Shown one piece after another: positions 1 through 7,457 of a stretch of 26,694 bases of DNA. Both the position numbers and the translations under genes were made by a program. A model generated the notes under the pieces. The model ran no database searches. It saw nothing but the letters and a program-made list of their open reading frames with translations, and was not told the DNA's origin. The stretch's first letter is position 1. Each line of letters opens with the position of its first letter. Where the stretch lies: NCBI GenBank assembly GCA_964418595.1, contig CAYQMF010000093.1:1-26694 (forward strand). The letters are read 5' to 3'. The DNA is from CAYQMF01 sp964418595. GTDB taxonomy: Bacteria; Planctomycetota; UBA1135; UBA2386.

Positions 1-195
1 ATGCCCGACCCGTGCAAACCCAGCGAGTTCCCTGGACGCATGAGCACCTCCTTGACTGACGTCACTCCGAGCGACGTGCCCGGTGGTGACGAGGCGAGAG
101 CATGACCAGGAAGCGTGGGCGCGGCAACCCCCCCGTTGTCGCTCCTGTCGCTCCGATCACTGCTGTCGGTGCAGCACGACGCCAACCATCGCTGC
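1..195. other. Window edge without an assignable gene
   Basis: A plus-strand reading frame is open from base 1 to a TGA at 103-105 and encodes 34 polar residues (MPDPCKPSEF... to ...GGDEARA). It could be the tail of a gene cut by the window edge or chance. The rest, up to the stop of the methyltransferase at 196, holds no convincing gene, hairpin or promoter. I cannot assign a function. Confidence 0.3.
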
Positions 196-1218
196 CTATC
201 CCGGCACCCTCCCCACCACGAGACTCCACGACCCGGCCGTCGCGTGCCGCGTCACCGACGAAAACCCCGTCGCCGCCAACAGCCCACGCAGCTCCGCTTC
301 CGAGAACTGCTGGCCCTCCGTCCACACCAGCATGTCGAGGTGCACGAGCGCGTTCGCCAGCGGGCCCGCGCCGTCGTCGTCGACGAGCTTCTCGTGGATC
401 AGCACGATCCCTCCGGGCGGCAGCGCCGCGCGCGCCTTCTCGAGCAAGGCACGGCAGCGCTCGGGTGGCCAGTCGTGCAGGATCTGCGACAGGAGCACGG
501 CGTCGGCGGCGGGCCACGGGTCCACGAACATGTCGGCGGCGTGCGTGCGCACGCGCGCGGCGAGCCCCGCAGTGGCGGCGTATTCGCCGGCGATCGCACA
601 CACGCCCGGCATGTCGAGCACCGTGCAGACCAGCGCCGGGAAGGCCTTCGCCGCGGCGAGCGCGAGCGCGCCGGAGCCGCCGCCGACGTCGAGGAGCGTG
701 CGCACGCCCCGCAGCGGCGCGACCTCCGCGAAGCCCGCCGCCGGCCGTTCGCTGATGCTGTGCATCGCCGCCGTGAACGCGCGCGCCTGCGCCGGGTCGC
801 GCGCGTGGCGCGCCCAGGGGTCTTCGGCTCCGTACACCGACGTCTTGCCGGTGCGCAGCGCCTCCAGCAGCGCGGCCGGGCCGAGGAAGGACTCGACCTC
901 CATGTCGATCAGCCCCCACAGCGAGCCCGGCCGCCCGCGCACCAGGTACGCGGCAGAGTCGGGGGTGAGCCCGAACGCGTCCCCACGGCGCTCGACCATC
1001 CCCATCGCCAGCAGCGCGGCGAGGAGCGAACGCGTCGGGCGCGCCAGCCAACCGAACCGCGCGGCGATCTCCGCCTCCGTGCGCGGGGCCTCGGCCAGCT
1101 CGTCGAACAGCCCGGCCCTAACTCCCGCTGCCAAGGCCGCGCTGCGCCGGCTGGCGATGTAGTGGTCGTAGACGCGGGCGTCGTCGAGTGGAAAGGCGGC
1201 GGGGCTGCGGCGCGGCAT
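196..1218 (-). CDS. SAM-dependent O-methyltransferase (acetylserotonin/hydroxyindole OMT-like)
   Basis: The 340-residue protein has the two-part layout of the plant/bacterial small-molecule O-methyltransferase family. Residues about 15-90 form a winged-helix dimerisation domain (AALAAGVRAGLFDEL, then an IAARFGW helix). Residues about 105-335 form a class I Rossmann methyltransferase domain. The SAM-binding motif I is LLDVGGGSGA (DVGGGSG at 177-183), and LDMPGV follows as the acidic strand-2 loop. QILHDWPPERC carries the family's catalytic His (H248). Length is normal for the family. The likely reaction is methyl transfer from SAM to a hydroxyl of a small aromatic or polyketide-like acceptor; the substrate cannot be read from sequence. 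The ATG at 1216-1218 is chosen because the N-terminal helix starts right after it; no clear Shine-Dalgarno is seen. It stands alone, divergent from the FG-GAP gene, with 96 bases between the start codons. Confidence 0.9.
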   Translation of the reverse strand: MPRRSPAAFPLDDARVYDHYIASRRSAALAAGVRAGLFDELAEAPRTEAEIAARFGWLARPTRSLLAALLAMGMVERRGDAFGLTPDSAAYLVRGRPGSLWGLIDMEVESFLGPAALLEALRTGKTSVYGAEDPWARHARDPAQARAFTAAMHSISERPAAGFAEVAPLRGVRTLLDVGGGSGALALAAAKAFPALVCTVLDMPGVCAIAGEYAATAGLAARVRTHAADMFVDPWPAADAVLLSQILHDWPPERCRALLEKARAALPPGGIVLIHEKLVDDDGAGPLANALVHLDMLVWTEGQQFSEAELRGLLAATGFSSVTRHATAGSWSLVVGRVPG

Positions 1219-1314
1219 GCGCGGAGGATGCGCGACTGACGAGGCGGCGGCAACGAGTCGCGTCGGCTAGGCTTCCCCGCCCTTGTGCCGCTTCTGCCAG
1301 CGCCCGCCTGCACC

Positions 1315-3024
1315 ATGGTCCGTCTCCCTTCGCTCGCTGTCGCCGCCCCCTCGGCCCTCCCCACCGCGCTCCTCACCGCGCTCCTCGTCGCCCCGTCGCT
1401 CGCCGCCCAGTCCCGCCTGTTGTGGACGTACCCCGGCACCGGCGGCGGTGACAACCTCGGCTACGACGTCGCCCCCGCCGGCGACATCGACCGCGATGGT
1501 CGGCCCGATGTCATCGCCGGCGCACCGTTCGACGACGACAACGCCACCAACGCCGGCACCGCGACCATCCTCAGCGCCAGCGGCCGCGTGCTCTTCGTCC
1601 TGCGCGGCCTCGCCCCCAACGACGAGTTCGGCACGTCGGTGATGGGCGTCGGCGACGTGAACCGCGACGGGTGGCCCGACGTGATCGTGGGTGCGCCGGG
1701 TCACGACCACAACGGTTTGGCCAACTGCGGCAGCGCCGAGGTGTTCTCCGGCCGCACCGGGAACGTGCTGTATGCGATCTACGGCCTCGCGGCGGGCGAC
1801 GAGGCCGGCTACGCCGTGGGCGCGGCGGGCGACATCGACCGCGACGGCTACGCCGACTTCATCGTCGGCATGCACCTCGCCGACGCGCCGCGCGCCGACA
1901 CCGGCATCGCGCGGGTGTACTCCGGGCGCGACGGCCACGTCATCTACTCGTGGACCGGCGAACTCGAGGGCGACCACTTCGGCGCGTGGGTCGGCGAGGT
2001 CGGCGACGTCAACGCCGACGGCTGGCCGGACATCTGCGTGACCGCGCCGTGGGCGGACATCGGCTTCCTGAAGTCGGGCTCGGCCTACGTGTTCTCGGGA
2101 CGTGACGGTTCCCGGCTGTGGCGCTTCACGGGCGAAGGTGCTGGCCACGAGTTCGGCACGTCGTTCGCGAAGTGCGGCGACATCGACGGCGACGGCTTCG
2201 CCGACCTGTGGATCTCGGAGCCGGAGCACAAGCGCTTCGGCGACGACTCGGGGTCGGCGAGGCTGATCTCCGGGCGCACCGGCGTCCTGCTCGAGCAGTT
2301 CTTCGGCGCCGCGGCGTACGAGTACTTCGGGCTGACCCTGGGCGCCGGCGACTTCGACGGCGACGGCAAGACCGACCTCATCGCCAGCGCGTTCCTCGAA
2401 GACACCGGCCGGCCGAACGGCGGCGCGGTGTTCGTGTACTCCGGCGTCGACTACCGCCGCATCTTCGCCACCTACGGCTCGACGTCGGCGCAACAGCTCG
2501 GTCGTGGCGTGACCTTCGTCGGCGACATGAACGGCGACGGCCTCGGCGATCTCGCCGCGGGCGCGCCCGGCTACTTCGGCGCCGGAGCGGACTCCGGCGG
2601 GGTGCTCGCGTTCTGCGGCGCGCCTGCGGCAGCGGCGACATCCACGTTCGGGATCGGGTGTCCGGCGGCACGGCCGTTCCGACTGTCGTACGGGGGCACG
2701 CCCCGACCTGGACAGGCCTTCAGCATCGTGCTCCAGGACGGTCCGATCACTGTCTCCCAGGCGTGGCTCGTGTTCGCAGTGCGCGAGCAGGCACCGCTCG
2801 ACCTCACCGCCGCCGGCATGACCGCCTGCACGCTCTACCAACCGCTCGACGTCCTCGTGCCGGTGTCGCTGTCGGCCGGCGCGGCGACCGTCCCGCTCAG
2901 CATTCCCACGAGCGCGGTGGCCTGTGGCCTGCGCATCTCCAACCAGGCGATCGGCTGGCAGCCGGGCGCCAACCCCCTCGGCGTGATCACCAGCAACGGC
3001 GGACGCATCCTCGCGACGCAGTAG
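1315..3024 (+). CDS. Secreted FG-GAP (integrin-alpha-like) seven-bladed beta-propeller protein
   Basis: From the ATG at 1315 the product is 569 residues and begins with a clear signal peptide (MVRLPSLAVAAP... ending PSLAAQ). An in-frame GTG at 1285 would only lengthen the n-region and is less likely. After cleavage come seven FG-GAP repeats, each with a calcium-loop motif: GDIDRDGRPDV, GDVNRDGWPDV, GDIDRDGYADF, GDVNADGWPDI, GDIDGDGFADL, GDFDGDGKTDL and GDMNGDGLGDL. Seven repeats match a complete integrin-alpha-type propeller. Residues about 445-569 start with FGIGCP and form a beta-rich C-terminal module that weakly resembles the ends of two other secreted proteins in this window (9707-10555 and 17217-18218). 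The role is probably extracellular, structural or ligand binding; no enzymatic domain is visible. It is monocistronic, with 237 bases before the next gene. Confidence 0.88.
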   Translation: MVRLPSLAVAAPSALPTALLTALLVAPSLAAQSRLLWTYPGTGGGDNLGYDVAPAGDIDRDGRPDVIAGAPFDDDNATNAGTATILSASGRVLFVLRGLAPNDEFGTSVMGVGDVNRDGWPDVIVGAPGHDHNGLANCGSAEVFSGRTGNVLYAIYGLAAGDEAGYAVGAAGDIDRDGYADFIVGMHLADAPRADTGIARVYSGRDGHVIYSWTGELEGDHFGAWVGEVGDVNADGWPDICVTAPWADIGFLKSGSAYVFSGRDGSRLWRFTGEGAGHEFGTSFAKCGDIDGDGFADLWISEPEHKRFGDDSGSARLISGRTGVLLEQFFGAAAYEYFGLTLGAGDFDGDGKTDLIASAFLEDTGRPNGGAVFVYSGVDYRRIFATYGSTSAQQLGRGVTFVGDMNGDGLGDLAAGAPGYFGAGADSGGVLAFCGAPAAAATSTFGIGCPAARPFRLSYGGTPRPGQAFSIVLQDGPITVSQAWLVFAVREQAPLDLTAAGMTACTLYQPLDVLVPVSLSAGAATVPLSIPTSAVACGLRISNQAIGWQPGANPLGVITSNGGRILATQ

Positions 3025-3261
3025 GCGCTTTCGCGTGGTGTGCGGGGAGCGCCGGTCGAGGACCAGCGCTCGGCATCCCTGGGCTCTTCCGCCCCGCTGC
3101 GGCCGTTGTCGCAGATCACCGATTCCCAGGTCAGAGCCCGACCGCAGTCTGCCCCCGGCGAGCGCGTGTCACCCCGCTGCGGAGCCGCCGACGCCAGCAG
3201 CTTCGCTCCCGGGTCAGCGCGGGTATCCTCCCTGTGACCTTCCGCCCGTCTCCCCGACCCC
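3025..3261. other. Intergenic region upstream of the kinase gene
   Basis: These 237 bases between the FG-GAP gene and the kinase hold no convincing gene. A possible promoter for the kinase-sigma pair would sit near 3202-3229 (TTCGCT, a 16-base spacer, TATCCT), but the match is weak. CCGATTCCCAGGTCAG around 3119-3135 loosely resembles part of the motif seen at 7339 and 10594. No T-tailed terminator hairpin follows the FG-GAP gene. Confidence 0.3.
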
Positions 3262-6200
3262 ATGGCACCGCCGCCAAACGAACGCTGGCAACCCGAGCCG
3301 TCGGCCGCCGCGGCGCAGGACACCACGGGGTTCGCCCGCGACGCCGTCGAGCACCTGCTGGCGGGCATGGCTGAGTCGTCGTTCGCGTCGTCGCACACGG
3401 CGCCTGCGCGCTTCGGCCGCTACGAGATCAAGGCCCTGATCGGGCGTGGGGGCATGGGCACCGTGCACCTCGCCTACGACTCGCAGCTCGGACGGGATGT
3501 GGCGCTCAAGCGGATCCGCGCCGACCTGCTGCTCGCCCCGACCATGCGCGCGCGGTTCGAGACCGAGGCCAAGGCCGTGGCGCGCCTCGACCATCCCAAC
3601 GTGTGCAAGGTGTTCGACGCGGGCGAGCAGGCCGGCGAGCTGTTCCTCGTGTTGCAGTACGTCCGGGGGAAGTCGCTGGCGGCACGGATCCAGGCTGCGA
3701 GCGAGAACGACGCGACGAGGAGCGATCAGGCCGCGCTCGACCCGGGTTCGACGCTGAGCATCGCCGAGAAGATCGCGCGCGCCCTGCACCATGCGCACGG
3801 ACAAGGCCTCGTGCACCGCGACGTCAAGCCGTCGAACATCCTGATCGCCGACGATGGGGAGCCGTACCTCATCGACTTCGGCCTGGCGCGACCCACGGTG
3901 GACGCGCAGGCCTTGACCCTCCCTGGGGCGACGCCCGGCACCTTCCGCTACATGTCCCCGGAGCAACTCGCCGGAGAATGCCAGGTCGATGCGCGGACCG
4001 ATGTGTTCTCGCTCGGACTCGTCCTGGCGGAAGCCTTGACCCTGCGACACCCGTTCGCCGCGGGCTCGGACGCCGCGTGCGTGCACGGGATCCTCCATGG
4101 GGAACCGGAGTTCGCATCCCGCGCCGGCCGGCAGCCCGGCACGGACCTGCGCACGATCCTGAAGACGGCGCTCACCAAGGACCGCGCCCACCGATACCCG
4201 ACGGCGCTGGCGTTCGCGGAGGACCTCCGGCGCGTCCGCGACCACGAGCCGATCCTCGCCGTGCCTCCGAGCCGCACGCACCGCGTCGGGCTGTGGGTCC
4301 GGCGCAACCGGCTCGTGGCAGTGGTCGTGGCCGCCCTCGTCGGCGCCAGTCTGCTCGCCGGCCACTTCGCACGGCAGGCCCAGGCTCGCGCCGAGGACGC
4401 CGCCCTCGCCACGTACGCGCGCGACGCGCTGGTGCTCGCGCACGAGGAACACCTCGATCCCACCGCAGCCCTCGCGCGCGCAGTCGCCGCCGCCGATGCG
4501 GATGTGCCGCACCGCCTGGACACTCTGCTCTGGCGCCGCCTCGACGCGTGCGGGCTGGGTTACAGGATTCCACGCGCGCTCGGCTCCACCAACGGGTTCC
4601 TGTGCGGCGTTCCGGCCATCGACGGCACCGGCGGACGGATGGCCTGCATCACCGACACGGGGCGACTGCGCGTGTGGCGCACGGCGGATGGTTTCGCGGA
4701 CCAGCCGCTGCAGGCCCACGATCGGGCGTCCGATCGGCGCGGCACGGTCGTGGCCTTCCACCCTCGCGAGCCTCTGCTGTACTCGGGCGGCTGCGATGGC
4801 CTGCTGAAGACCTGGCGGGCGGGCGACGGGGAGCAGGTGGATGTGGTGGCCGTCGCCGAAACCGGCGACGCAGCGCGCGAGATCCTCTCCGTTGCGATCG
4901 ACGCGGGCGGCCGGCATCTCGCTGCTGCCGATCACGGTGCGCGCGTCCTGGTGAAGGACCTGAGTACCGGACATGTCCGCCGCGTGTCGGCCGGCACCGG
5001 CCTCAGCGTCGGCGCCATCCGTTGGTCGCCCGATGGCACCCGGCTGCTGGTCTCGATGCGACGCGTGGAGGCCTTGTTCGGCGAGTGCGAGAAGCTCGTC
5101 GTCCTCGACGCCACCACGGGCAGCATCGCGTGGGAGAGGCCGTTCGCCGGGGACGCCGTCGCGTCGGCGCAATGGCATCCTTGCGGTGACTGGCTCGCGG
5201 TCGGCACCGTCACCGGCAGGATCGCGGTTCTCGCCGCCGGCGACGGCCGGCAGGTTGCCGAGGTCGTGCGACGCAGCGCGGATCCGGCCGTGCGCTGGTG
5301 TGGCTTCGATCCGGCCGGCGCGAACCTGATCGCCGGCGTCATCCCGGGCTTCGAGGTGTTCGCCTTCGCGGGCGATGCGTTGACGTCACGACACACCTTC
5401 GTGCATCCAAAGCGGCGGTCCATGGTGACGGCTTCGTTTGCTCCGGGAGCAGAGCAGGCAGCGGCGATGTTCCGCGACGGGTCCGTGCTCCTGCTGCGCA
5501 CGGAGGGATGGCGCACGCTCCAAGCGTACGCGGCGCCGCCCTACGCAACCGACCTCCTGGCCGTGCAGTGGGCCGGCGATGCCCTCATCACGTCCCGCAA
5601 CGACGACCTCCTGGTGTGGAAGGTGCAGCCGCGGCCATGGCTGCCGCATCTGTTTCTGCACTCGGCGCCGCTCAGCAGCGTCGACGTGCACCCGGATGGC
5701 GACCGCGTGCTCACGGCGTCGGACGACGGCACAGTGTGTCTCGCCAGCCTGACCAGCGCCGCGCGACGACGCCTGCAGGTAGGAGCACCCGTAGCGCAGG
5801 CCCGGTTCAATTCCGGCGGCAGGCGCTTCGTCGTCACCGATCGCGCCGGACAGGTGATGCTCCACGACACCGAAACCCAGGCGCTCCTCGTCCGCACCTC
5901 GGGCTCGATCGTCGATGCGGTCGACGACGACCGGCTGCTCGTCGCCGATCGCCGGAGCCTCTGGCTGGTGCGTGTCGCGGATGGGCAGCGGACGCTGCTC
6001 GGTACCCACACCGGCGAGATCCACGCCCTGGCGGTCGACCACCGGCGGCGACGCGCCTACATCGGCGGCGACTACTACAGCCTCCGGGAGTTGGAGATCG
6101 ACGACCCGCGAGTCTCCGGGGAGATGTCGGCGGTCCTGGCCAGCCACCTGGCGTCCGGTTCCGTCGTCGGCCGCTTCAGCGCGCTGGCATGGCTGCCGCG

Positions 6201-6699
6201 TTCCGACCGCCTGATCATGTCGGCCTGCAACGCATTGCTCGCGGTGTGGCAGTTGGGGGAGACTCTCACGCAATCGCGCAGGGAGAGCCGAGCCGACCGA
6301 TTCGGCGGCCTGATCGCGGTCGACCACGACGAACGCCACGCCGTGCTGTCGGACTTCGGCTTCGGTCGGGTCACCTGGCTCGACCTCCGCACGCTCGACC
6401 TCGATGCGACGGTGCAGAGCGACGTGCACACGGAGGTCGTCACCGCGATCCGATTCTCGCACGATGGCACCCTCTGCCTCACCGCATCGCTGGACGGGAC
6501 GGTGCAAATCTGGGACTGCGCGACACGCCGGATCCGCAGCGTGCTGAGCCTCGCCGGAACGACCGTGCACGACGCCTGCTTCACGCCGGACGATCGTTGG
6601 ATCGTCACCGGCGACGGCCATGGCACCGTGAAGGCCTGGCCGGTAGACCCGTTGCCCGCGGCGAAGGCATACTTGCGCGGTCTCGCCGTCCCCCGGTGA
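3262..6699 (+). CDS. Membrane-anchored Ser/Thr protein kinase with C-terminal WD40 repeats
   Basis: The 1145-residue protein starts with a Hanks-type kinase domain (about residues 51-335). Visible elements are FGRYEIKALIGRGGMG (glycine-rich loop near 61-66), VALKRI with the ATP-anchoring K83, HRDVKPSN with catalytic D187 and N192, DFG at D205, and PGTFRYMSPEQLAGE as the activation/APE-equivalent segment. All key residues are present, so an active kinase is expected. One hydrophobic helix (about 351-370, LVAVVVAALVGASLLAGHFA) follows. From about residue 445 to the end lie WD40-type repeats (for example TASLDGTVQIWD and VTGDGHGTVKAW). The arrangement suggests a cytoplasmic kinase with its propeller region across the membrane, acting as a sensor or binding platform (inference). 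It is followed after 16 bases by an ECF sigma factor, which suggests the kinase controls that factor. The start is the ATG right after CCGACCCC. Confidence 0.93.
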   Translation: MAPPPNERWQPEPSAAAAQDTTGFARDAVEHLLAGMAESSFASSHTAPARFGRYEIKALIGRGGMGTVHLAYDSQLGRDVALKRIRADLLLAPTMRARFETEAKAVARLDHPNVCKVFDAGEQAGELFLVLQYVRGKSLAARIQAASENDATRSDQAALDPGSTLSIAEKIARALHHAHGQGLVHRDVKPSNILIADDGEPYLIDFGLARPTVDAQALTLPGATPGTFRYMSPEQLAGECQVDARTDVFSLGLVLAEALTLRHPFAAGSDAACVHGILHGEPEFASRAGRQPGTDLRTILKTALTKDRAHRYPTALAFAEDLRRVRDHEPILAVPPSRTHRVGLWVRRNRLVAVVVAALVGASLLAGHFARQAQARAEDAALATYARDALVLAHEEHLDPTAALARAVAAADADVPHRLDTLLWRRLDACGLGYRIPRALGSTNGFLCGVPAIDGTGGRMACITDTGRLRVWRTADGFADQPLQAHDRASDRRGTVVAFHPREPLLYSGGCDGLLKTWRAGDGEQVDVVAVAETGDAAREILSVAIDAGGRHLAAADHGARVLVKDLSTGHVRRVSAGTGLSVGAIRWSPDGTRLLVSMRRVEALFGECEKLVVLDATTGSIAWERPFAGDAVASAQWHPCGDWLAVGTVTGRIAVLAAGDGRQVAEVVRRSADPAVRWCGFDPAGANLIAGVIPGFEVFAFAGDALTSRHTFVHPKRRSMVTASFAPGAEQAAAMFRDGSVLLLRTEGWRTLQAYAAPPYATDLLAVQWAGDALITSRNDDLLVWKVQPRPWLPHLFLHSAPLSSVDVHPDGDRVLTASDDGTVCLASLTSAARRRLQVGAPVAQARFNSGGRRFVVTDRAGQVMLHDTETQALLVRTSGSIVDAVDDDRLLVADRRSLWLVRVADGQRTLLGTHTGEIHALAVDHRRRRAYIGGDYYSLRELEIDDPRVSGEMSAVLASHLASGSVVGRFSALAWLPRSDRLIMSACNALLAVWQLGETLTQSRRESRADRFGGLIAVDHDERHAVLSDFGFGRVTWLDLRTLDLDATVQSDVHTEVVTAIRFSHDGTLCLTASLDGTVQIWDCATRRIRSVLSLAGTTVHDACFTPDDRWIVTGDGHGTVKAWPVDPLPAAKAYLRGLAVPR

Positions 6700-6715
6700 G
6701 GACGGCCTTCTTCCC

Positions 6716-7321
6716 ATGCACGACGACCCGGGATCGACCCAGGCTCACGCCGCGCGCGCGGCCGCGGGCGACGTGTCAGGCTGGGAGAACCTGGACGAGC
6801 GCCTACGCCCCTGGCTGCGGAGCATCCTGCTGACGCGACAACTCCCCTTCGGCTATTGCGCCGACGACGTGATCAACATCACCTTCGCGTACGTGTACCG
6901 GGACATCCACCGGTTCCGGGTCGGCCCGGGAACGAGCTTCCGCCGCTGGGTGGCGACGATCATGATCCATCGACTGGCCACACTGGCGAAGATGGGTAAG
7001 GCACGCAAGCGCGCCGCCGGCCGCATCGTGCCTCTCGACGCGGCCTTGGGGAGCACGGGGGGAACGCCCCAGATCGAAGACGTCGCCGCCGAGTCGGTGG
7101 CCATGCGCGCCCGCTGCGACGAGCTCGCGCGGCACTTCGGGGCTGCCATCGCCGACCTCGATCCGGAGACCCGCCGGATCCTGGAGTTGCGCGTCTTGGG
7201 AGGACTGGAGTTCGGTGCGATCGCCGCGCACCTGGGGCGCGGCAAGCCCGACACCTTGCGGGTGACCTTCAAGCGAGCGATGGAAGTGGTCCGCCAGCGG
7301 ATGCGAGCGCACGCGCCCTGA
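6716..7321 (+). CDS. ECF-type RNA polymerase sigma factor paired with a Ser/Thr kinase
   Basis: The 201-residue protein has a sigma-70 region 2 (about 12-90, with DDVINITFAYVYRDIHRF and GTSFRRWVATIMIHRL) and a region 4 (about 140-198). Region 4 includes LDPETRRILELRVLGGLEF and the helix-turn-helix IAAHLGRGKPDTLRVTFKRA. The 50-residue linker and overall length fit extracytoplasmic-function sigma factors. It lies 16 bases after the kinase-WD40 gene and is very probably cotranscribed. Sigma factors genetically linked to Ser/Thr kinases are common in planctomycetes, and regulation by phosphorylation rather than by an anti-sigma factor is plausible; no anti-sigma gene is adjacent. Possible targets are the secreted-protein operons just downstream (inference). 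The ATG at 6716 is the only start that preserves region 2. Confidence 0.88.
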   Translation: MHDDPGSTQAHAARAAAGDVSGWENLDERLRPWLRSILLTRQLPFGYCADDVINITFAYVYRDIHRFRVGPGTSFRRWVATIMIHRLATLAKMGKARKRAAGRIVPLDAALGSTGGTPQIEDVAAESVAMRARCDELARHFGAAIADLDPETRRILELRVLGGLEFGAIAAHLGRGKPDTLRVTFKRAMEVVRQRMRAHAP

Positions 7322-7335
7322 CCGCGTGACCGCGG
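7322..7335 (+). terminator. Short GC hairpin directly after the sigma factor gene
   Basis: CCGCG and CGCGG form a 5-bp stem around a TGAC loop, starting right after the TGA stop. There is no T-run, so it is not a canonical intrinsic terminator. It may still pause or end transcription of the kinase-sigma pair in such a GC-rich genome. Confidence 0.25.
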
Positions 7336-7338
7336 CCC

Positions 7339-7359
7339 GAAAGCCCGGATTCCCGTCCG
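7339..7359 (+). promoter_or_regulatory. Shared leader motif, copy 1 (GAAAGCCCGGATTCC core)
   Basis: Twenty-one bases here match the segment at 10594-10614 at 18 positions. A second identical block, CGGCGGCT, follows at the same spacing (14 bases on from the motif end) in both places. The core has dyad symmetry (GAA near one end, TTC near the other). It lies 99 bases ahead of the start codon of the fibre-like protein. Candidates are a promoter of the neighbouring ECF sigma factor, an operator, or an RNA leader element; sequence alone cannot decide. Confidence 0.4.
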
Positions 7360-7457
7360 CTCGCCCGCCGTGCGGCGGCTGTGGCCTCCGAACTCCCCCG
7401 TAATGGCGGCCCGCTCCTGCACCGCCTCGCTCGGGTCGACCCGGCATTCCAGCTCCC

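Noticed and set aside
1285..1314. GTG start at 1285 for the FG-GAP protein
   Set aside because: It adds ten residues before an otherwise ideal signal peptide starting at the ATG at 1315.
3214..5178. Minus-strand open frame (654 codons) opposite the kinase
   Set aside because: No domain is visible and the composition is Arg/Gly/Ala-rich, while the kinase frame carries every catalytic motif.
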